DNA of 64,000 nt from Panacibacter microcysteis (GTDB taxonomy: Bacteria > Bacteroidota > Bacteroidia > Chitinophagales > Chitinophagaceae): contig NZ_JADWYR010000003.1 of the NCBI RefSeq assembly GCF_015831355.1, positions 62,001 through 126,000 on the forward strand, read 5' to 3'. The translations under genes and the position numbers were made by a program. Every line of letters begins with the position of its first letter. Position 1 is the first letter of the stretch. Positions 25,275-34,428 of the stretch are shown here, piece by piece. The notes below the pieces were generated by a model, which saw only the letters and a program-made list of their open reading frames with translations, did no database searches and was not told the origin of the DNA.

Positions 25275-26519
25275 ATGCCCACTCAACGCCATACTGCTGT
25301 TCGTAAAATCATACTTCCCGTAATTATCGTGTTGCTTTTTGCAGGCTGTAAAGACCAGGCTGCAAGCCGGCATAGCGGAAGTTTATATGAGTATGATGAA
25401 AATGTAAGTACACGTTGGAGCAGCCCCGAAAACCTCAATGGTGTGCCTGGTGCAGGCGGCAAAGAAAACAACACAGCAAAGGGCCACGCGTTTGATACGA
25501 TTGCTGCAGGCGCAGTATACAAATTGCTCGATGTAAAAGACATGGGCATCATCAATCGAATGTGGATCACGATCAATGACCGCAGCCCGGAAATGTTGCG
25601 CTCGTTAAAACTCGAAATGTATTGGGATGGCGCAGATAAGCCCGCCGTAAGTGTGCCTTTTGGCGATTTCTTTGGTGTTGGGCTGGGGCAAACAACCGCC
25701 TTCCAAAATGTATTATTTGCAAATGCAGAAGGCAGGTCTTTTCAGTGTTTTATACAAATGCCATTTAAAAGCGGCGCAAGAATTCAGGTGGTAAACGAAT
25801 CGTCTAAAACATTAGGTCTTTTCTTTTTTGATGTTAATTACAGCCTGCTAAAAACATGGAACAATGAGAACATGTATTTTCATGCGTACTGGAAAAGAGA
25901 TACCGCAACAAAGCTTGGAGAAGACTACGAAATACTGCCAAAAGTAACAGGTAAAGGTAGGTTTCTTGGTGCCAATATCGGCGTTGCGGCCAATAAAGCT
26001 TACCGCAAATCCTGGTTTGGCGAAGGGGAAGTAAAAATTTACCTCGATGAAGATGGCGCATATCCAACACTCAACGGTACAGGCACAGAAGATTATATTG
26101 GAACAGGCTGGGGGCAGGGTAAGTTTATCAACAATTACGCAGGCTGCAGTGTGGCAGATGATTCATTGCTGCAATGGGCATTTTACCGTTACCATATTCC
26201 AGACCCCGTATTTTTTAAAACTGCCTGTCGCGTAACCATGCAGCAGATTGGTGGCGATGCAACGGACAGCGTGGCCGCTTACCAGCAGGAAGGCGCCGCC
26301 ATTTTACCCATTACAACAGCCGGGGAAAAAGGCTTTAAAATGTTTTACCGGAAAGATAGTGTGGCAAGATTGTCTGCAGACTCGTATAAAGGCTGGACGA
26401 ATTTCTACCGCTCAGATGATGTTTCTGCGGTTGCATATTTTTACCTGGATCAACCAGGCAGCAACCTGCAGGCTCTACAACCTGTTGCCATACGTACCAC
26501 TGCCCTAAGGCACCGTTGA
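25275..26519 (+). CDS. DUF2961 (glycoside hydrolase family 172-like) lipoprotein
   Basis: A 414-residue protein. I start it at 25275, where a lipoprotein signal begins (VRKIILPVIIVLLFAGC, lipobox LFAGC); the frame extends up to 25128 only because it runs through repeat copy 10. The DUF2961 domain has SSPENLNGVPGAGGKEN, PFGDFFGVGLG, and LNGTGTEDYIGTGWGQG with acidic residues. Characterised GH172 enzymes act on fructofuranosides or arabinofuranosides, so a surface glycan-degrading role is likely. The gene abuts the convergent GntR regulator stop to stop. Confidence 0.87.
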   Translation: MPTQRHTAVRKIILPVIIVLLFAGCKDQAASRHSGSLYEYDENVSTRWSSPENLNGVPGAGGKENNTAKGHAFDTIAAGAVYKLLDVKDMGIINRMWITINDRSPEMLRSLKLEMYWDGADKPAVSVPFGDFFGVGLGQTTAFQNVLFANAEGRSFQCFIQMPFKSGARIQVVNESSKTLGLFFFDVNYSLLKTWNNENMYFHAYWKRDTATKLGEDYEILPKVTGKGRFLGANIGVAANKAYRKSWFGEGEVKIYLDEDGAYPTLNGTGTEDYIGTGWGQGKFINNYAGCSVADDSLLQWAFYRYHIPDPVFFKTACRVTMQQIGGDATDSVAAYQQEGAAILPITTAGEKGFKMFYRKDSVARLSADSYKGWTNFYRSDDVSAVAYFYLDQPGSNLQALQPVAIRTTALRHR

Positions 26520-27551
26520 TTATAGTGAGGCGCGCTTGTTAAGGTAAAAAGGGGTGGCAAAATGTTCGGTAGATTTTGTAAGAATTAATTCAGCAGCTTT
26601 AGCGCCCATTGCATGAAAATCTGTGGAGATGGTTGTTATGCCATCCAGTATAATTTTTTTCAGTGGTGTTTCATTATAGGAAATAACACCCACCTGTTTT
26701 CCAACTTCCAGTGATGTTTCGAGAATTTTTTCCACCAGTACAACCAGGTCGTGTTCCATTAAAGTTATATAGGCTTCGCCTTCCGCAATGTCGTTCCTGT
26801 TCAGGTCTGCCACTACATCATAATTAAAAGCATGTTGGTTGCAAAACCTGTAGAAGCCCTGTAATATCTGCCGCGGGTGGTATGTGTACTCCGGGAAGAT
26901 TATTTTAATGGTGTTGTATTTGCTTAGTTCCTCCACTGCCTGTTCCAGTGCACTGTATATATCTTTTTCAAAATCTTCATATACGGCCGCGTAACTTCCT
27001 TCTACACCGGGAATAGTCTGGTCCAGTAACAGCAATTTTTCTTTTGGTATGGTATTAATGATCTCATGCGCGTTTTCACCACCTTCTAAAAAATGCGGCA
27101 CTATTACGTAGTTGGTGTAATCGTCTCTCTTGTTGGTCAGCAGTTTTCTAAACAATGCAAAGTCGTTGTTGTAGATGTAAAAATCAATCACAGCATCTTC
27201 GCCGATGCTTTCAACAAAGGCATCGTAAATGATTTTCTTGTGTGTACTTAATTTATTAAACAGCAGGAATATCTTAATGGGCTGTTGTACATCGGTCTTC
27301 AAAATGAAATAGCCTTTACCCGGCACAGAACCGATGATCCCAAGTTTTTTCAAATGTCGGTAAGCCTTTTCAGCGGTATCTCTCGATATATCCAGTTCAA
27401 AGCTCAGGTCGTTAATTGAAGGCAACACATAATCTTTAAGTAGTTTTTTTTCTTCAATGGCTTTTATAATAGAATTGGTCAACTGCAGGTATTTTGGTGT
27501 AACTGCATATTCATCTATGGCAATAAGCCGGTATATATTTTCAGATGCCAT
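26520..27551 (-). CDS. GntR-type transcriptional regulator with sugar-binding-like effector domain
   Basis: A 343-residue regulator. The N-terminal winged helix has YLQLTNSIIKAIEEKKLL and LSFELDISRDTAEKAYRHL plus the wing GIIGSVPGKGYFIL. The rest (about residue 85 on) is a periplasmic-binding-protein-like effector domain as in LacI regulators (VGVISYNETPLKKIILDGIT near the end). This pairing is common in Bacteroidota carbohydrate regulators. Its stop abuts that of the DUF2961 gene, a plausible target. It is divergent from the pigment cluster across 164 bp. Confidence 0.9.
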   Translation of the reverse strand: MASENIYRLIAIDEYAVTPKYLQLTNSIIKAIEEKKLLKDYVLPSINDLSFELDISRDTAEKAYRHLKKLGIIGSVPGKGYFILKTDVQQPIKIFLLFNKLSTHKKIIYDAFVESIGEDAVIDFYIYNNDFALFRKLLTNKRDDYTNYVIVPHFLEGGENAHEIINTIPKEKLLLLDQTIPGVEGSYAAVYEDFEKDIYSALEQAVEELSKYNTIKIIFPEYTYHPRQILQGFYRFCNQHAFNYDVVADLNRNDIAEGEAYITLMEHDLVVLVEKILETSLEVGKQVGVISYNETPLKKIILDGITTISTDFHAMGAKAAELILTKSTEHFATPFYLNKRASL

Positions 27552-27691
27552 TGCTTAGTTAGTGGCTAATATTATTCCTGTAATGTTACAAAATATATAT
27601 TCAGGCCGTAAATAATATCAATACACTCAGCTGAAATACCAGTGTAAATGTTGGGTAAACCAATTGCATGCTATTTTTTTAATGCTATCAT

Positions 27692-27699
27692 TATCTTTG
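27692..27699 (+). promoter_or_regulatory. -7 box TATCTTTG upstream of the pigment cluster
   Basis: An exact TAnnTTTG box 16 nt before the first gene of the dialkylresorcinol cluster (ATG 27716). The -33 element is unclear. Confidence 0.5.
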
Positions 27700-27715
27700 A
27701 TTCAATTCATGGTAT

Positions 27716-28207
27716 ATGAAACAATGGAAATTTTCCGGTAAGCTGTTTATGATTACCTGTACACTCGTGTTGCTCGCTCTGGGCAGCCTGGCGCAGGTAA
27801 ACCGCGGCCAGTTTTACAAGGCAATGGCATCTGCCAGCGTAGAAGAAGTAGATCAGCAGATTGCTGTGGTCAGGCAGTCAGCAGGTGCCGATAAAGACGC
27901 GTATGAAGGTGCCCTGCTCATGAAAAAAGCAGACCTGCTGAAAGCAAAAAAAGACAAACTGAAAGTATTTAAAGAAGGTCGCGAAAAACTGGAAAAGATG
28001 ATTGCGGCCTCATCAAAAAACGCAGAATTCAGGTTTTTGAGATTGCAGATACAGGAAAATGCACCAAAAATATTGGGTTATAAGAAAAACCTGGATGATG
28101 ATAAAAGCATCATATTGGTGTCGTATAAAAATCTTTCCGAAGACCTGAGGCAGGCTATTCTCGATTACAGCAAACAATCGGCTATTTTAAAGCCGGCAGA
28201 TCTATAA
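27716..28207 (+). CDS. Secreted helical protein at the head of the pigment cluster
   Basis: A 163-residue protein with an N-terminal signal peptide (FMITCTLVLLALGSLAQ). The mature part is rich in Lys/Glu/Ala and predicted helical or coiled-coil (GALLMKKADLLKAKKDKLKV). No known domain was recognised. It lies 9 bp before darA, so it belongs to the same transcript and may help assembly or export of the pigment lipid. That role is inferred from position only. Confidence 0.7.
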   Translation: MKQWKFSGKLFMITCTLVLLALGSLAQVNRGQFYKAMASASVEEVDQQIAVVRQSAGADKDAYEGALLMKKADLLKAKKDKLKVFKEGREKLEKMIAASSKNAEFRFLRLQIQENAPKILGYKKNLDDDKSIILVSYKNLSEDLRQAILDYSKQSAILKPADL

Positions 28208-28216
28208 TTTCAGCAA

Positions 28217-29131
28217 ATGAGCAAAAAGATATTAGCCCTCTATTATACCCAAAGTGGCCAGCTTGAAGAAATAACCAACAATTTTACAAAGCCACTAAAA
28301 GAAGCAGGCCATACGGTAGAAACACATAGGGTAAGGCTGGTAAATGAATATCCCTTCCCGTGGAAAACTGCTCCTGTATTTTTTGATGCAATGCCCGAAA
28401 GCGTCCAGGGCATTCCGCAGCAATTGCAACCGCTCCAACTAAATGAATCATCATACGACCTGGTCATCTTTGCTTACCAGCCCTGGTTTTTGTCGCCCAG
28501 TATTCCGGCAACATCCATGCTGCATGATGAAAGAATAACAGCAGTGCTGAAAAATACCCCGGTTATCACACTTATCGGGTCACGTAATATGTGGTTAAAT
28601 GCCCAGGAAAAACTAAAGAAATTGTTACAGGCTGCGGGTGCTCACCTGGTGGGTAATGTAGCGCTGGCAGACCGTGGCAATAACCAGTTGGGTGTATTAA
28701 CTATCTTTCACTGGATGCTGAATGGAAAAAAAGAACGTAAATGGGGCATTTTACCCATGCCCGGCGTGGCACAAAAGGATATAGATCATGTAGAGGCGTT
28801 TGGTGCTGTGGTTGCGCCATATGTTTCCAAAGGCTCTTACCACCGTATGCAAGAGGCACTTGTGCAGGCTAAAGCAGTAGAAATCAGGTACAATCTTATG
28901 TACATAGAATCAAAGGCAGGAATAATGTTTAAGGTGTGGAGCAGGCTCATTTACGGTTCAAAAAAAAGGAAAGCGTTACTTGTTGCATTCAAATATTATC
29001 TTTTAATTGCGCTTTTTGTTGCGGCACCAATTATATTACTCATTCATAGTATTCTTGTGCGCCCTTTTCTGTACAGCAGAACCAAAAGAAAATTTGAGTA
29101 TTTTTTAGGTGTGAATTATAACAAGGAGTAA
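28217..29131 (+). CDS. darA: Dialkylresorcinol condensing enzyme DarA
   Basis: A 304-residue DarA-like protein. It opens with a flavodoxin-like segment KKILALYYTQSGQLEEITNN and has a hydrophobic stretch (about residues 258-280) near the C-terminus. In dialkylresorcinol biosynthesis DarA, together with DarB, joins two beta-ketoacyl chains and leads to the aromatic ring of dialkylresorcinols, the building block esterified in flexirubin-type pigments. It is directly followed by darB at 5 bp. The assignment rests on pattern memory and gene order and is strong. Confidence 0.85.
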   Translation: MSKKILALYYTQSGQLEEITNNFTKPLKEAGHTVETHRVRLVNEYPFPWKTAPVFFDAMPESVQGIPQQLQPLQLNESSYDLVIFAYQPWFLSPSIPATSMLHDERITAVLKNTPVITLIGSRNMWLNAQEKLKKLLQAAGAHLVGNVALADRGNNQLGVLTIFHWMLNGKKERKWGILPMPGVAQKDIDHVEAFGAVVAPYVSKGSYHRMQEALVQAKAVEIRYNLMYIESKAGIMFKVWSRLIYGSKKRKALLVAFKYYLLIALFVAAPIILLIHSILVRPFLYSRTKRKFEYFLGVNYNKE

Positions 29132-29136
29132 CCAAC

Positions 29137-30282
29137 ATGTCTTTTAACGAAGTTTACATTGTTAATACAGCGCATTTCTTTCCTAACGATCCGGTTTCCA
29201 ACGATGAAATGGAGGAATACCTCGGGTATATCAATAACAAACCTTCCAAATCAAAGCGCATTGTACTGCGCAACAATGGTATAAAAAGAAGATTTTACGC
29301 ACTTTCAAAAGGCGGCAAACCTACCCATACCAATGCCCAGATAACGGCCGAGGCTATAAGGCTGTTGTTTAAAGATGATCCCGGCGGATTGAAGCACCTG
29401 GAATTATTAAGCTGCGGCACTTCATCTCCAGACCAGATCATGCCTTCCCATGCATGCATGGTGCACGGCTGGTTGCCCGATTCAAATGCCGTAGAAGTAG
29501 TCTCGCCATCGGGTGTGTGTTGCGCAGGTATGCATGCATACAAGTATGCATTCATGTCTGTTAAACTTGGCAATGTGCACAAAGCAATTGCAACAGGTTC
29601 AGAAAGGTTTTCAGCTTCCATCCGTTCCGATGTTTTTGAAGATGAAGTTCAGAAACTGATCGATCTCGAAGAAAACCCCTATATCAGCTTTGATAAAGAT
29701 TTTTTACGCTGGATGTTGTCTGACGGTGCATGCGCCTTTCACATGTCTGATACGCCCAACAAAGATGGCATCAGCTTGCGGATAGATTGGGTAGACGGTG
29801 TATCCTATGCCAATGAAATGGACCCCTGCATGTATGCCGGCAGCGAAAAAGAAGCTGGTAAACTAAAAGGGTACCTCGACTATACACCCGATGAACTAAT
29901 GCAGAAATCTGTGCTTAGTATAAAGCAGGACGTAAAACTGCTGAGCGAGAATATCGTGCCGCTTGGTGGCCGCGGTTTAAAAGATGTCTGCGAAAAGCAT
30001 GGCTTTAATGTAGAAGATGTCGATCACTTTTTACCACACATGTCCAGCGAATTTTTCAAACAAAAAATATACGACCGGCTCAATGAAATAGGTATGCATA
30101 TTCCATGGGAAAAATGGCGCACCTGTCTCAGCGAGATCGGTAATGTGGGTGCCGGTTACATCTACCTGGCGCTCGACCAGTTATTCCACAGCGGCGATTT
30201 GCAGAAAGGCCAGAAGATATTATTACTTGTTCCGGAAAGTTCACGCTTCTCTTACATGTACAGCCTGCTTACCGTAGTGTAA
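29137..30282 (+). CDS. darB: DarB, ketosynthase III-type dialkylresorcinol synthase
   Basis: A 381-residue KAS III-like condensing enzyme. It begins with FNEVYIVNTAHFFPNDPVSN, has the active cysteine region in SPSGVCCAGMHAYKYA near residues 120-135 and ends with an NVGAGYIYLALDQL helix as in ketosynthase III enzymes. DarB catalyses the Claisen-type condensation of two acyl chains before aromatisation. It follows darA in one operon; repeat copy 11 follows it. Confidence 0.88.
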   Translation: MSFNEVYIVNTAHFFPNDPVSNDEMEEYLGYINNKPSKSKRIVLRNNGIKRRFYALSKGGKPTHTNAQITAEAIRLLFKDDPGGLKHLELLSCGTSSPDQIMPSHACMVHGWLPDSNAVEVVSPSGVCCAGMHAYKYAFMSVKLGNVHKAIATGSERFSASIRSDVFEDEVQKLIDLEENPYISFDKDFLRWMLSDGACAFHMSDTPNKDGISLRIDWVDGVSYANEMDPCMYAGSEKEAGKLKGYLDYTPDELMQKSVLSIKQDVKLLSENIVPLGGRGLKDVCEKHGFNVEDVDHFLPHMSSEFFKQKIYDRLNEIGMHIPWEKWRTCLSEIGNVGAGYIYLALDQLFHSGDLQKGQKILLLVPESSRFSYMYSLLTVV

Positions 30283-30290
30283 ATTTTTTG

Positions 30291-30380
30291 TGAGCCCGGC
30301 TGTTGTTCTTTGGGCATCGCCTGTTGCGTCGCACTCTTGTACTGGCAGATCAATAATGGGCAATGAACAACACCCGCTCT
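30291..30380 (+). repeat. Intergenic palindromic repeat copy 11 (type A core)
   Basis: The core GTTGCGTCGCACTCTTGTAC is at 30323-30342, with left end GAGCCCGGC after a T-run. Left GGCTGTTGTTC and right GAACAACACCC are near-perfect inverted arms around the core. It interrupts the pigment cluster after darB. Confidence 0.9.
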
Positions 30381-30461
30381 GCCATACATTTGCTCAGCGG
30401 GTTCAACAGAGCAACATTAACCTGCAAACAGGTTAATCTCACCACTTAAAAACTTTGTAAC

Positions 30462-30869
30462 ATGAACAAAGCAAATGTTCCCCAGGATTTAGGTGCACTT
30501 GGCAAACTTACCACCGAGGTTTATTACGTTACAGACGAACATGGCAAATATGTTACCGGGCTCAGCAATGGCTGGAAGATAAAATCAGATGCGCTTGATG
30601 TAGCATGGCAGGATATCGAACAAAAGATCAACGCAGCAAGAAAGAAGGTAGAAAACAACGAAGCCAGCCCCATTCTCTTTTTCATGGAACTGCGTGTTAT
30701 GGACCTCTCTATCTTATCAGCTTACACAGGTTTCTGGAAATGGACCATCAAGAGGCACATGAAACCCGCTGTTTTCAAAAAATTATCGCACGATAAATTA
30801 CAACGCTACGCAGACGTTTTTGAGGTAAGTGTAGAGCAACTTAAAACCATGAATGCGCATGAAGCTTAA
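30462..30869 (+). CDS. Hypothetical protein in the pigment cluster
   Basis: A 135-residue soluble protein without a recognised domain. Features: VYYVTDEHGKYVTGLSNGWK near the N-terminus, a hydrophobic middle ILFFMELRVMDLSILSAY, and a basic FWKWTIKRHMKPAVFKKL. It looks like a small conserved partner found beside BtrH-like genes in these clusters. Its 3' end overlaps the BtrH gene start. Confidence 0.72.
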   Translation: MNKANVPQDLGALGKLTTEVYYVTDEHGKYVTGLSNGWKIKSDALDVAWQDIEQKINAARKKVENNEASPILFFMELRVMDLSILSAYTGFWKWTIKRHMKPAVFKKLSHDKLQRYADVFEVSVEQLKTMNAHEA

Positions 30870-31875
30870 TTTCGGGCACCAACAGGCAGCGCATTGTGAG
30901 AATGGCGTTACCCGCAATTTACTCAAACATGCAGGGGTAGATTTTATTACAGAACCACTTGCATTCGGTATAGGGTCAGGCTTATTTTATATACACCTGC
31001 CTTTTATGAAAGTAAATAATGGCCCGGCCATTTCCTTTCGTACACAACCCGGTTTAATCTTCAAAAGAACCGCAAAATCGCTTGGCATCAATATCATCCG
31101 CAAAAAGTTTTCTTCCAAAGAAGAAGCCCGGCAAGCGCTTGATGAATGTTTGCAGCAAGGCCAGCCTGCAGGTTGCCAGGTAGGTGTGTATTACCTTACT
31201 TACTTCCCCAAAGAATACCGCTTTCATTTTAATGCACACAACCTCGTAGTGTTTGGTAAGGAAGAAGACAACTACCTTATCAGCGATCCTATTATGGAAT
31301 ACGTTACACAACTCAGCAGTTATGAGCTGGAGCGGGTACGTTTTGCAAAAGGGTTTCTTGCACCAAAGGGCCAGTTGTATTACCCTGAGCGTGCCAAAGA
31401 AATAACAGTTGCACAAATACAACAAGCCATAAGAAAAGGTATAAAGCTCAACATAAGAGATATGCTGCACATACCCGGCAGTTTTGCAGGCGTAAGCGGT
31501 ATTGCTTATACAGGCAGGAAGATTAAGAAATGGCGCGATAAAATGGGCGTACAAAAAGCCGGCAGTTACCTGGCGCAACTGGTACGTATGCAGGAAGAGA
31601 TCGGTACAGGCGGCGGCGGTTTCCGTTTTTTATACGGTGCCTTTCTGCAGGAAGCCCACCAATATTTTCCATTCGATGAGCTGCTTGATATCTCAAAGCA
31701 GTTTACGCAGGCCGGCGACGAGTGGCGCAATGCCGCTGTGCAGGCTTCCGGTATTTACAAAGGCCGTATTACCAGCCAGGCAGATTTTAATATTATGGGT
31801 GATTACCTTATCGCCATTTCGGCCATGGAAAAAAAGGCATTCCAGGACCTTGCAAAAATAAAATTCAATGCATGA
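30859..31875 (+). CDS. BtrH N-terminal domain (cysteine-protease-like) protein
   Basis: A 338-residue protein beginning MKLNFGHQQAAHCENGVTRN, with the BtrH-type pattern and the nucleophile candidate Cys in HCENG. A His candidate lies in FHFNAHNLVVFG followed by Asp in YLISDPI, giving a Cys-His-Asp arrangement as in papain-like/peptidase C39-like folds. BtrH transfers an acyl chain in butirosin synthesis, so an acyl-transfer step in the pigment pathway is plausible. The ATG at 30859 is preferred to 30853 by family fit. It overlaps the upstream gene by 11 bp and the next one by ATGA. Confidence 0.82.
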   Translation: MKLNFGHQQAAHCENGVTRNLLKHAGVDFITEPLAFGIGSGLFYIHLPFMKVNNGPAISFRTQPGLIFKRTAKSLGINIIRKKFSSKEEARQALDECLQQGQPAGCQVGVYYLTYFPKEYRFHFNAHNLVVFGKEEDNYLISDPIMEYVTQLSSYELERVRFAKGFLAPKGQLYYPERAKEITVAQIQQAIRKGIKLNIRDMLHIPGSFAGVSGIAYTGRKIKKWRDKMGVQKAGSYLAQLVRMQEEIGTGGGGFRFLYGAFLQEAHQYFPFDELLDISKQFTQAGDEWRNAAVQASGIYKGRITSQADFNIMGDYLIAISAMEKKAFQDLAKIKFNA

Positions 31876-32612
31876 GTGCTGCAATAGACATCAGTGATGT
31901 AAGCTTTGCCTACCCCGGTTACCCGCCAGTTATTGCCAACCTGCATCTTACCATTCAGCAGGGCGAACGCTTTGGTCTGTTTGGCCCAAACGGAGCAGGC
32001 AAAACAACCCTCATGCAACTGATGACAGGCCTGTTGGCTTACAAAAAAGGTTCCATTCATTTACTGGGCAATAAAATACAGCGGCAAAACAAAAAAGCCA
32101 ATAATCTTTTCGGTTTTGTGCCACAGGATTTTTCATTTTATCATGAGCTTAGCCCCAAAGAAAACCTTTCATTCTTTGGCGCATGGGCCGGTTTAACAAA
32201 GCCTGAAATACAACGCAGGAGTGCACACCTGTTGCAGGTGCTGGGTTTGGAAGATGTGAGCGATAAACCCGTACAAAAATTTTCCGGCGGTATGAAGAGA
32301 AGGGTAAATCTTGCTATTGGCGTTATTCACCAGCCTAAAGTCTTGTTTTTAGACGAGCCAACAGTTGGCGTTGATGTGCAGAGCCGCCATGCCATCATTA
32401 ATTACCTGAAAGAATTAAACAGGGAAGGCAGTACACTGGTGTACACATCGCACCAGTTAAATGAAGCAGAAGACCTCTGTACCAGGATAGCATTGTTTGA
32501 TGAAGGCAGGATCATTGCGCACGATACACTACCCAACCTGATGGCAGCACACCAGCAAGACGGGTTGGAAGGCTTGTTCCTTCATCTTACCGGTAAAACA
32601 TACAGGGATTAA
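31872..32612 (+). CDS. ABC transporter ATP-binding protein (pigment cluster)
   Basis: A 246-residue ABC ATPase with Walker A GPNGAGKTT, the signature KFSGGMKRRVNLA, Walker B VLFLDEPTVG and the switch His in YTSHQ. It is of the ABC-2/drug-lipid exporter type. It starts inside the BtrH stop (ATGA) and is paired with the permease at 32872, though two repeat copies lie between. It probably moves pigment lipids or their precursors towards the outer membrane. Confidence 0.93.
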   Translation: MSAAIDISDVSFAYPGYPPVIANLHLTIQQGERFGLFGPNGAGKTTLMQLMTGLLAYKKGSIHLLGNKIQRQNKKANNLFGFVPQDFSFYHELSPKENLSFFGAWAGLTKPEIQRRSAHLLQVLGLEDVSDKPVQKFSGGMKRRVNLAIGVIHQPKVLFLDEPTVGVDVQSRHAIINYLKELNREGSTLVYTSHQLNEAEDLCTRIALFDEGRIIAHDTLPNLMAAHQQDGLEGLFLHLTGKTYRD

Positions 32613-32619
32613 TTTTTTA

Positions 32620-32700
32620 GTAACCGGCATTTGTACTTTGTGGCATCGCCTGTTGTGTCACTCACTTGTACGCTTGGTTCTTTATGCAGCTATGGGCAGC
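32620..32700 (+). repeat. Intergenic palindromic repeat copy 12 (type B core), left member of a facing pair
   Basis: The core GTTGTGTCACTCACTTGTAC is at 32652-32671, preceded by TGGCATCGCC and left end ACCGGC after a T-run. It faces copy 13 across 91 bp. Confidence 0.87.
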
Positions 32701-32739
32701 GTTATGCATGCAGCAGGTTGCTGGCAGCAACTCCGCATA

Positions 32740-32813
32740 GCACCGGTCATGCCTGCACTGCAGTACAAGAGTGCGACGCAAGGGACGATCAGTAAAGCGT
32801 TGCTGCCGGGTAC
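32740..32813 (-). repeat. Intergenic palindromic repeat copy 13 (type A core), right member of a facing pair
   Basis: The reverse core GTACAAGAGTGCGACGCAAG is at 32763-32782, with outer end GCCGGGTAC ending at 32812. It pairs with copy 12. Confidence 0.87.
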
Positions 32814-32871
32814 ATAAACTTACTTTGGCCTGTTACAAAAACATATTCATTTCCAAACACGGTTAACAAGC

Positions 32872-34152
32872 ATGTACAAACTTTTAGCGACCATTAAAAA
32901 AGACCTGCTTATTCTTTCGAGGGATAAGGTTGGTTTGCTTGTAATGTTTGCAATGCCCATATTGCTGGCAGTGGTAATAACCAGTGTGCAAAACAGTACG
33001 TTTGAACTGGTAAATGACAATAAGATCGGTATGCTGTTATGTAACAGGGACACCGGCGATGCGGGCAGGCAGTTAAGCGCTGCCATACATCGTTTCGGTA
33101 TGTTTAACATCGACAGTGTTGCGGCCGGTTTAACAGACGAGCAAATAAAAAACACCATGCACGACAAAGATGCATTGGTGGCTATTATTATACCGCCCGG
33201 GTTTGATGCAAAGCTTTCGGACAAAGCAGCGTATGTGGCTTCCAAAGCATTGAATGACCTTGGTGTAAGTGAAGACAGTGCCGGCAAAACAACACTGCAT
33301 GTAACACCCGTTACATTTTACTATCATCCTGTTTTGCAAACAGCTTTCAGGCAGTCTATACAAGGCACTTTGAGGAGCGCATTGCAGATAGTGGAAAATA
33401 AAAAGATACTGCAAACCATTTACAGTTCCCTGAATGATGCAGCAGTACCCGATTCGCTGGAAAATGAAATGATCAACAACCGCGTGGAGGTAAATGAAAT
33501 ACCTGTCTCGAGAGATGGCAGCAGGAATATACCCAATGCTTCACAGCACAATATTCCTGCATGGACCATCTTTGCAATGTTCTTTATTGTTATTTCCCTT
33601 GGCGGTGCTGTGGTAAGGGAAAAGCAGAATGGCAGTTTTGCCCGGTTAAAAACATTGCCCACGAGTTACCTGGTTTCATTATTATCCAAACAAATAACCT
33701 ACACTGCTGTAACCATTTTACAGGCCGCTGTTATTTTTTCAATCGGTGTTTGGATATTTCCGCTGCTAGGGTTACCACCACTCAATATTCCTGGAGATGT
33801 TTTGGGTTTGTTGCTTGTAACGTTTACCTGTGGCTGGTGCGCCGCGGGGTATGCAATCTGTATTGGAGTATTTGCCGAAACACAGGAGCAGGCCAATGGC
33901 TTTGGTGCAGTATCAGTAGTGTTGCTTGCTGCTATTGGCGGCATTATGATACCTTCTTTTGTAATGCCCGCTTCGTTTAAAATACTCATGAACATTTCCC
34001 CGCTGCACTGGTGTATAGAAGCTTACTACGGCTTGTTCCTGGAGGGCGGAAAATTAAGTGACATTATAACGAATATTTTATCTTTATTTGCCATAACGGT
34101 CTTTATACAGTTGCTGACTGTGTGGGGCCTGAAGCGAAAAAATCTTATCTAA
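32872..34152 (+). CDS. ABC-2 type transporter permease (pigment cluster)
   Basis: A 426-residue permease. One N-terminal membrane segment (about residues 18-36, VGLLVMFAMPILLAVVIT), a large extracytoplasmic domain to about residue 215, then five or six C-terminal segments including AIGGIMIPSFVMP and ISPLHWCIEAYYGLFLEGG. This is the ABC-2 membrane layout. It is followed immediately by the ACP gene (stop TAA then ATG). It works with the ATPase at 31872. Confidence 0.9.
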   Translation: MYKLLATIKKDLLILSRDKVGLLVMFAMPILLAVVITSVQNSTFELVNDNKIGMLLCNRDTGDAGRQLSAAIHRFGMFNIDSVAAGLTDEQIKNTMHDKDALVAIIIPPGFDAKLSDKAAYVASKALNDLGVSEDSAGKTTLHVTPVTFYYHPVLQTAFRQSIQGTLRSALQIVENKKILQTIYSSLNDAAVPDSLENEMINNRVEVNEIPVSRDGSRNIPNASQHNIPAWTIFAMFFIVISLGGAVVREKQNGSFARLKTLPTSYLVSLLSKQITYTAVTILQAAVIFSIGVWIFPLLGLPPLNIPGDVLGLLLVTFTCGWCAAGYAICIGVFAETQEQANGFGAVSVVLLAAIGGIMIPSFVMPASFKILMNISPLHWCIEAYYGLFLEGGKLSDIITNILSLFAITVFIQLLTVWGLKRKNLI

Positions 34153-34419
34153 ATGACAATGGAAACAGGTGTTTTGAAAGAGCAGCTAAAACAACAGATC
34201 GTTCAGTTTTTGAATCTCAGCGTTACCCCGGCAGATATCAAAGATGATGAGCCGCTCTTTGGTGAAGGGTTAGGACTTGATTCTATTGATTCCATTGAAT
34301 TGATTGTTTTGCTTTCCCGTGAATATGGTATTGAAATAAAAGACCCCAAAGAAGGGCGCAAAATATTAACCGATATCAATACCATGGTTGACTATATCGA
34401 AAAACACAGAACAAAATAA
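34153..34419 (+). CDS. Acyl carrier protein (pigment cluster)
   Basis: An 88-residue phosphopantetheine carrier. The modified serine is in GLGLDSIDSIEL and the helix II region continues as LIVLLSREYGIEIKD, a diverged form of the usual DSL motif. It has no gap with the upstream permease and lies 9 bp before the ketosynthase, so it is the dedicated carrier of the polyene/alkyl chain. It differs from the primary fatty-acid ACP, which is not in the window. Confidence 0.93.
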   Translation: MTMETGVLKEQLKQQIVQFLNLSVTPADIKDDEPLFGEGLGLDSIDSIELIVLLSREYGIEIKDPKEGRKILTDINTMVDYIEKHRTK

Positions 34420-34428
34420 CTTTCTCAT

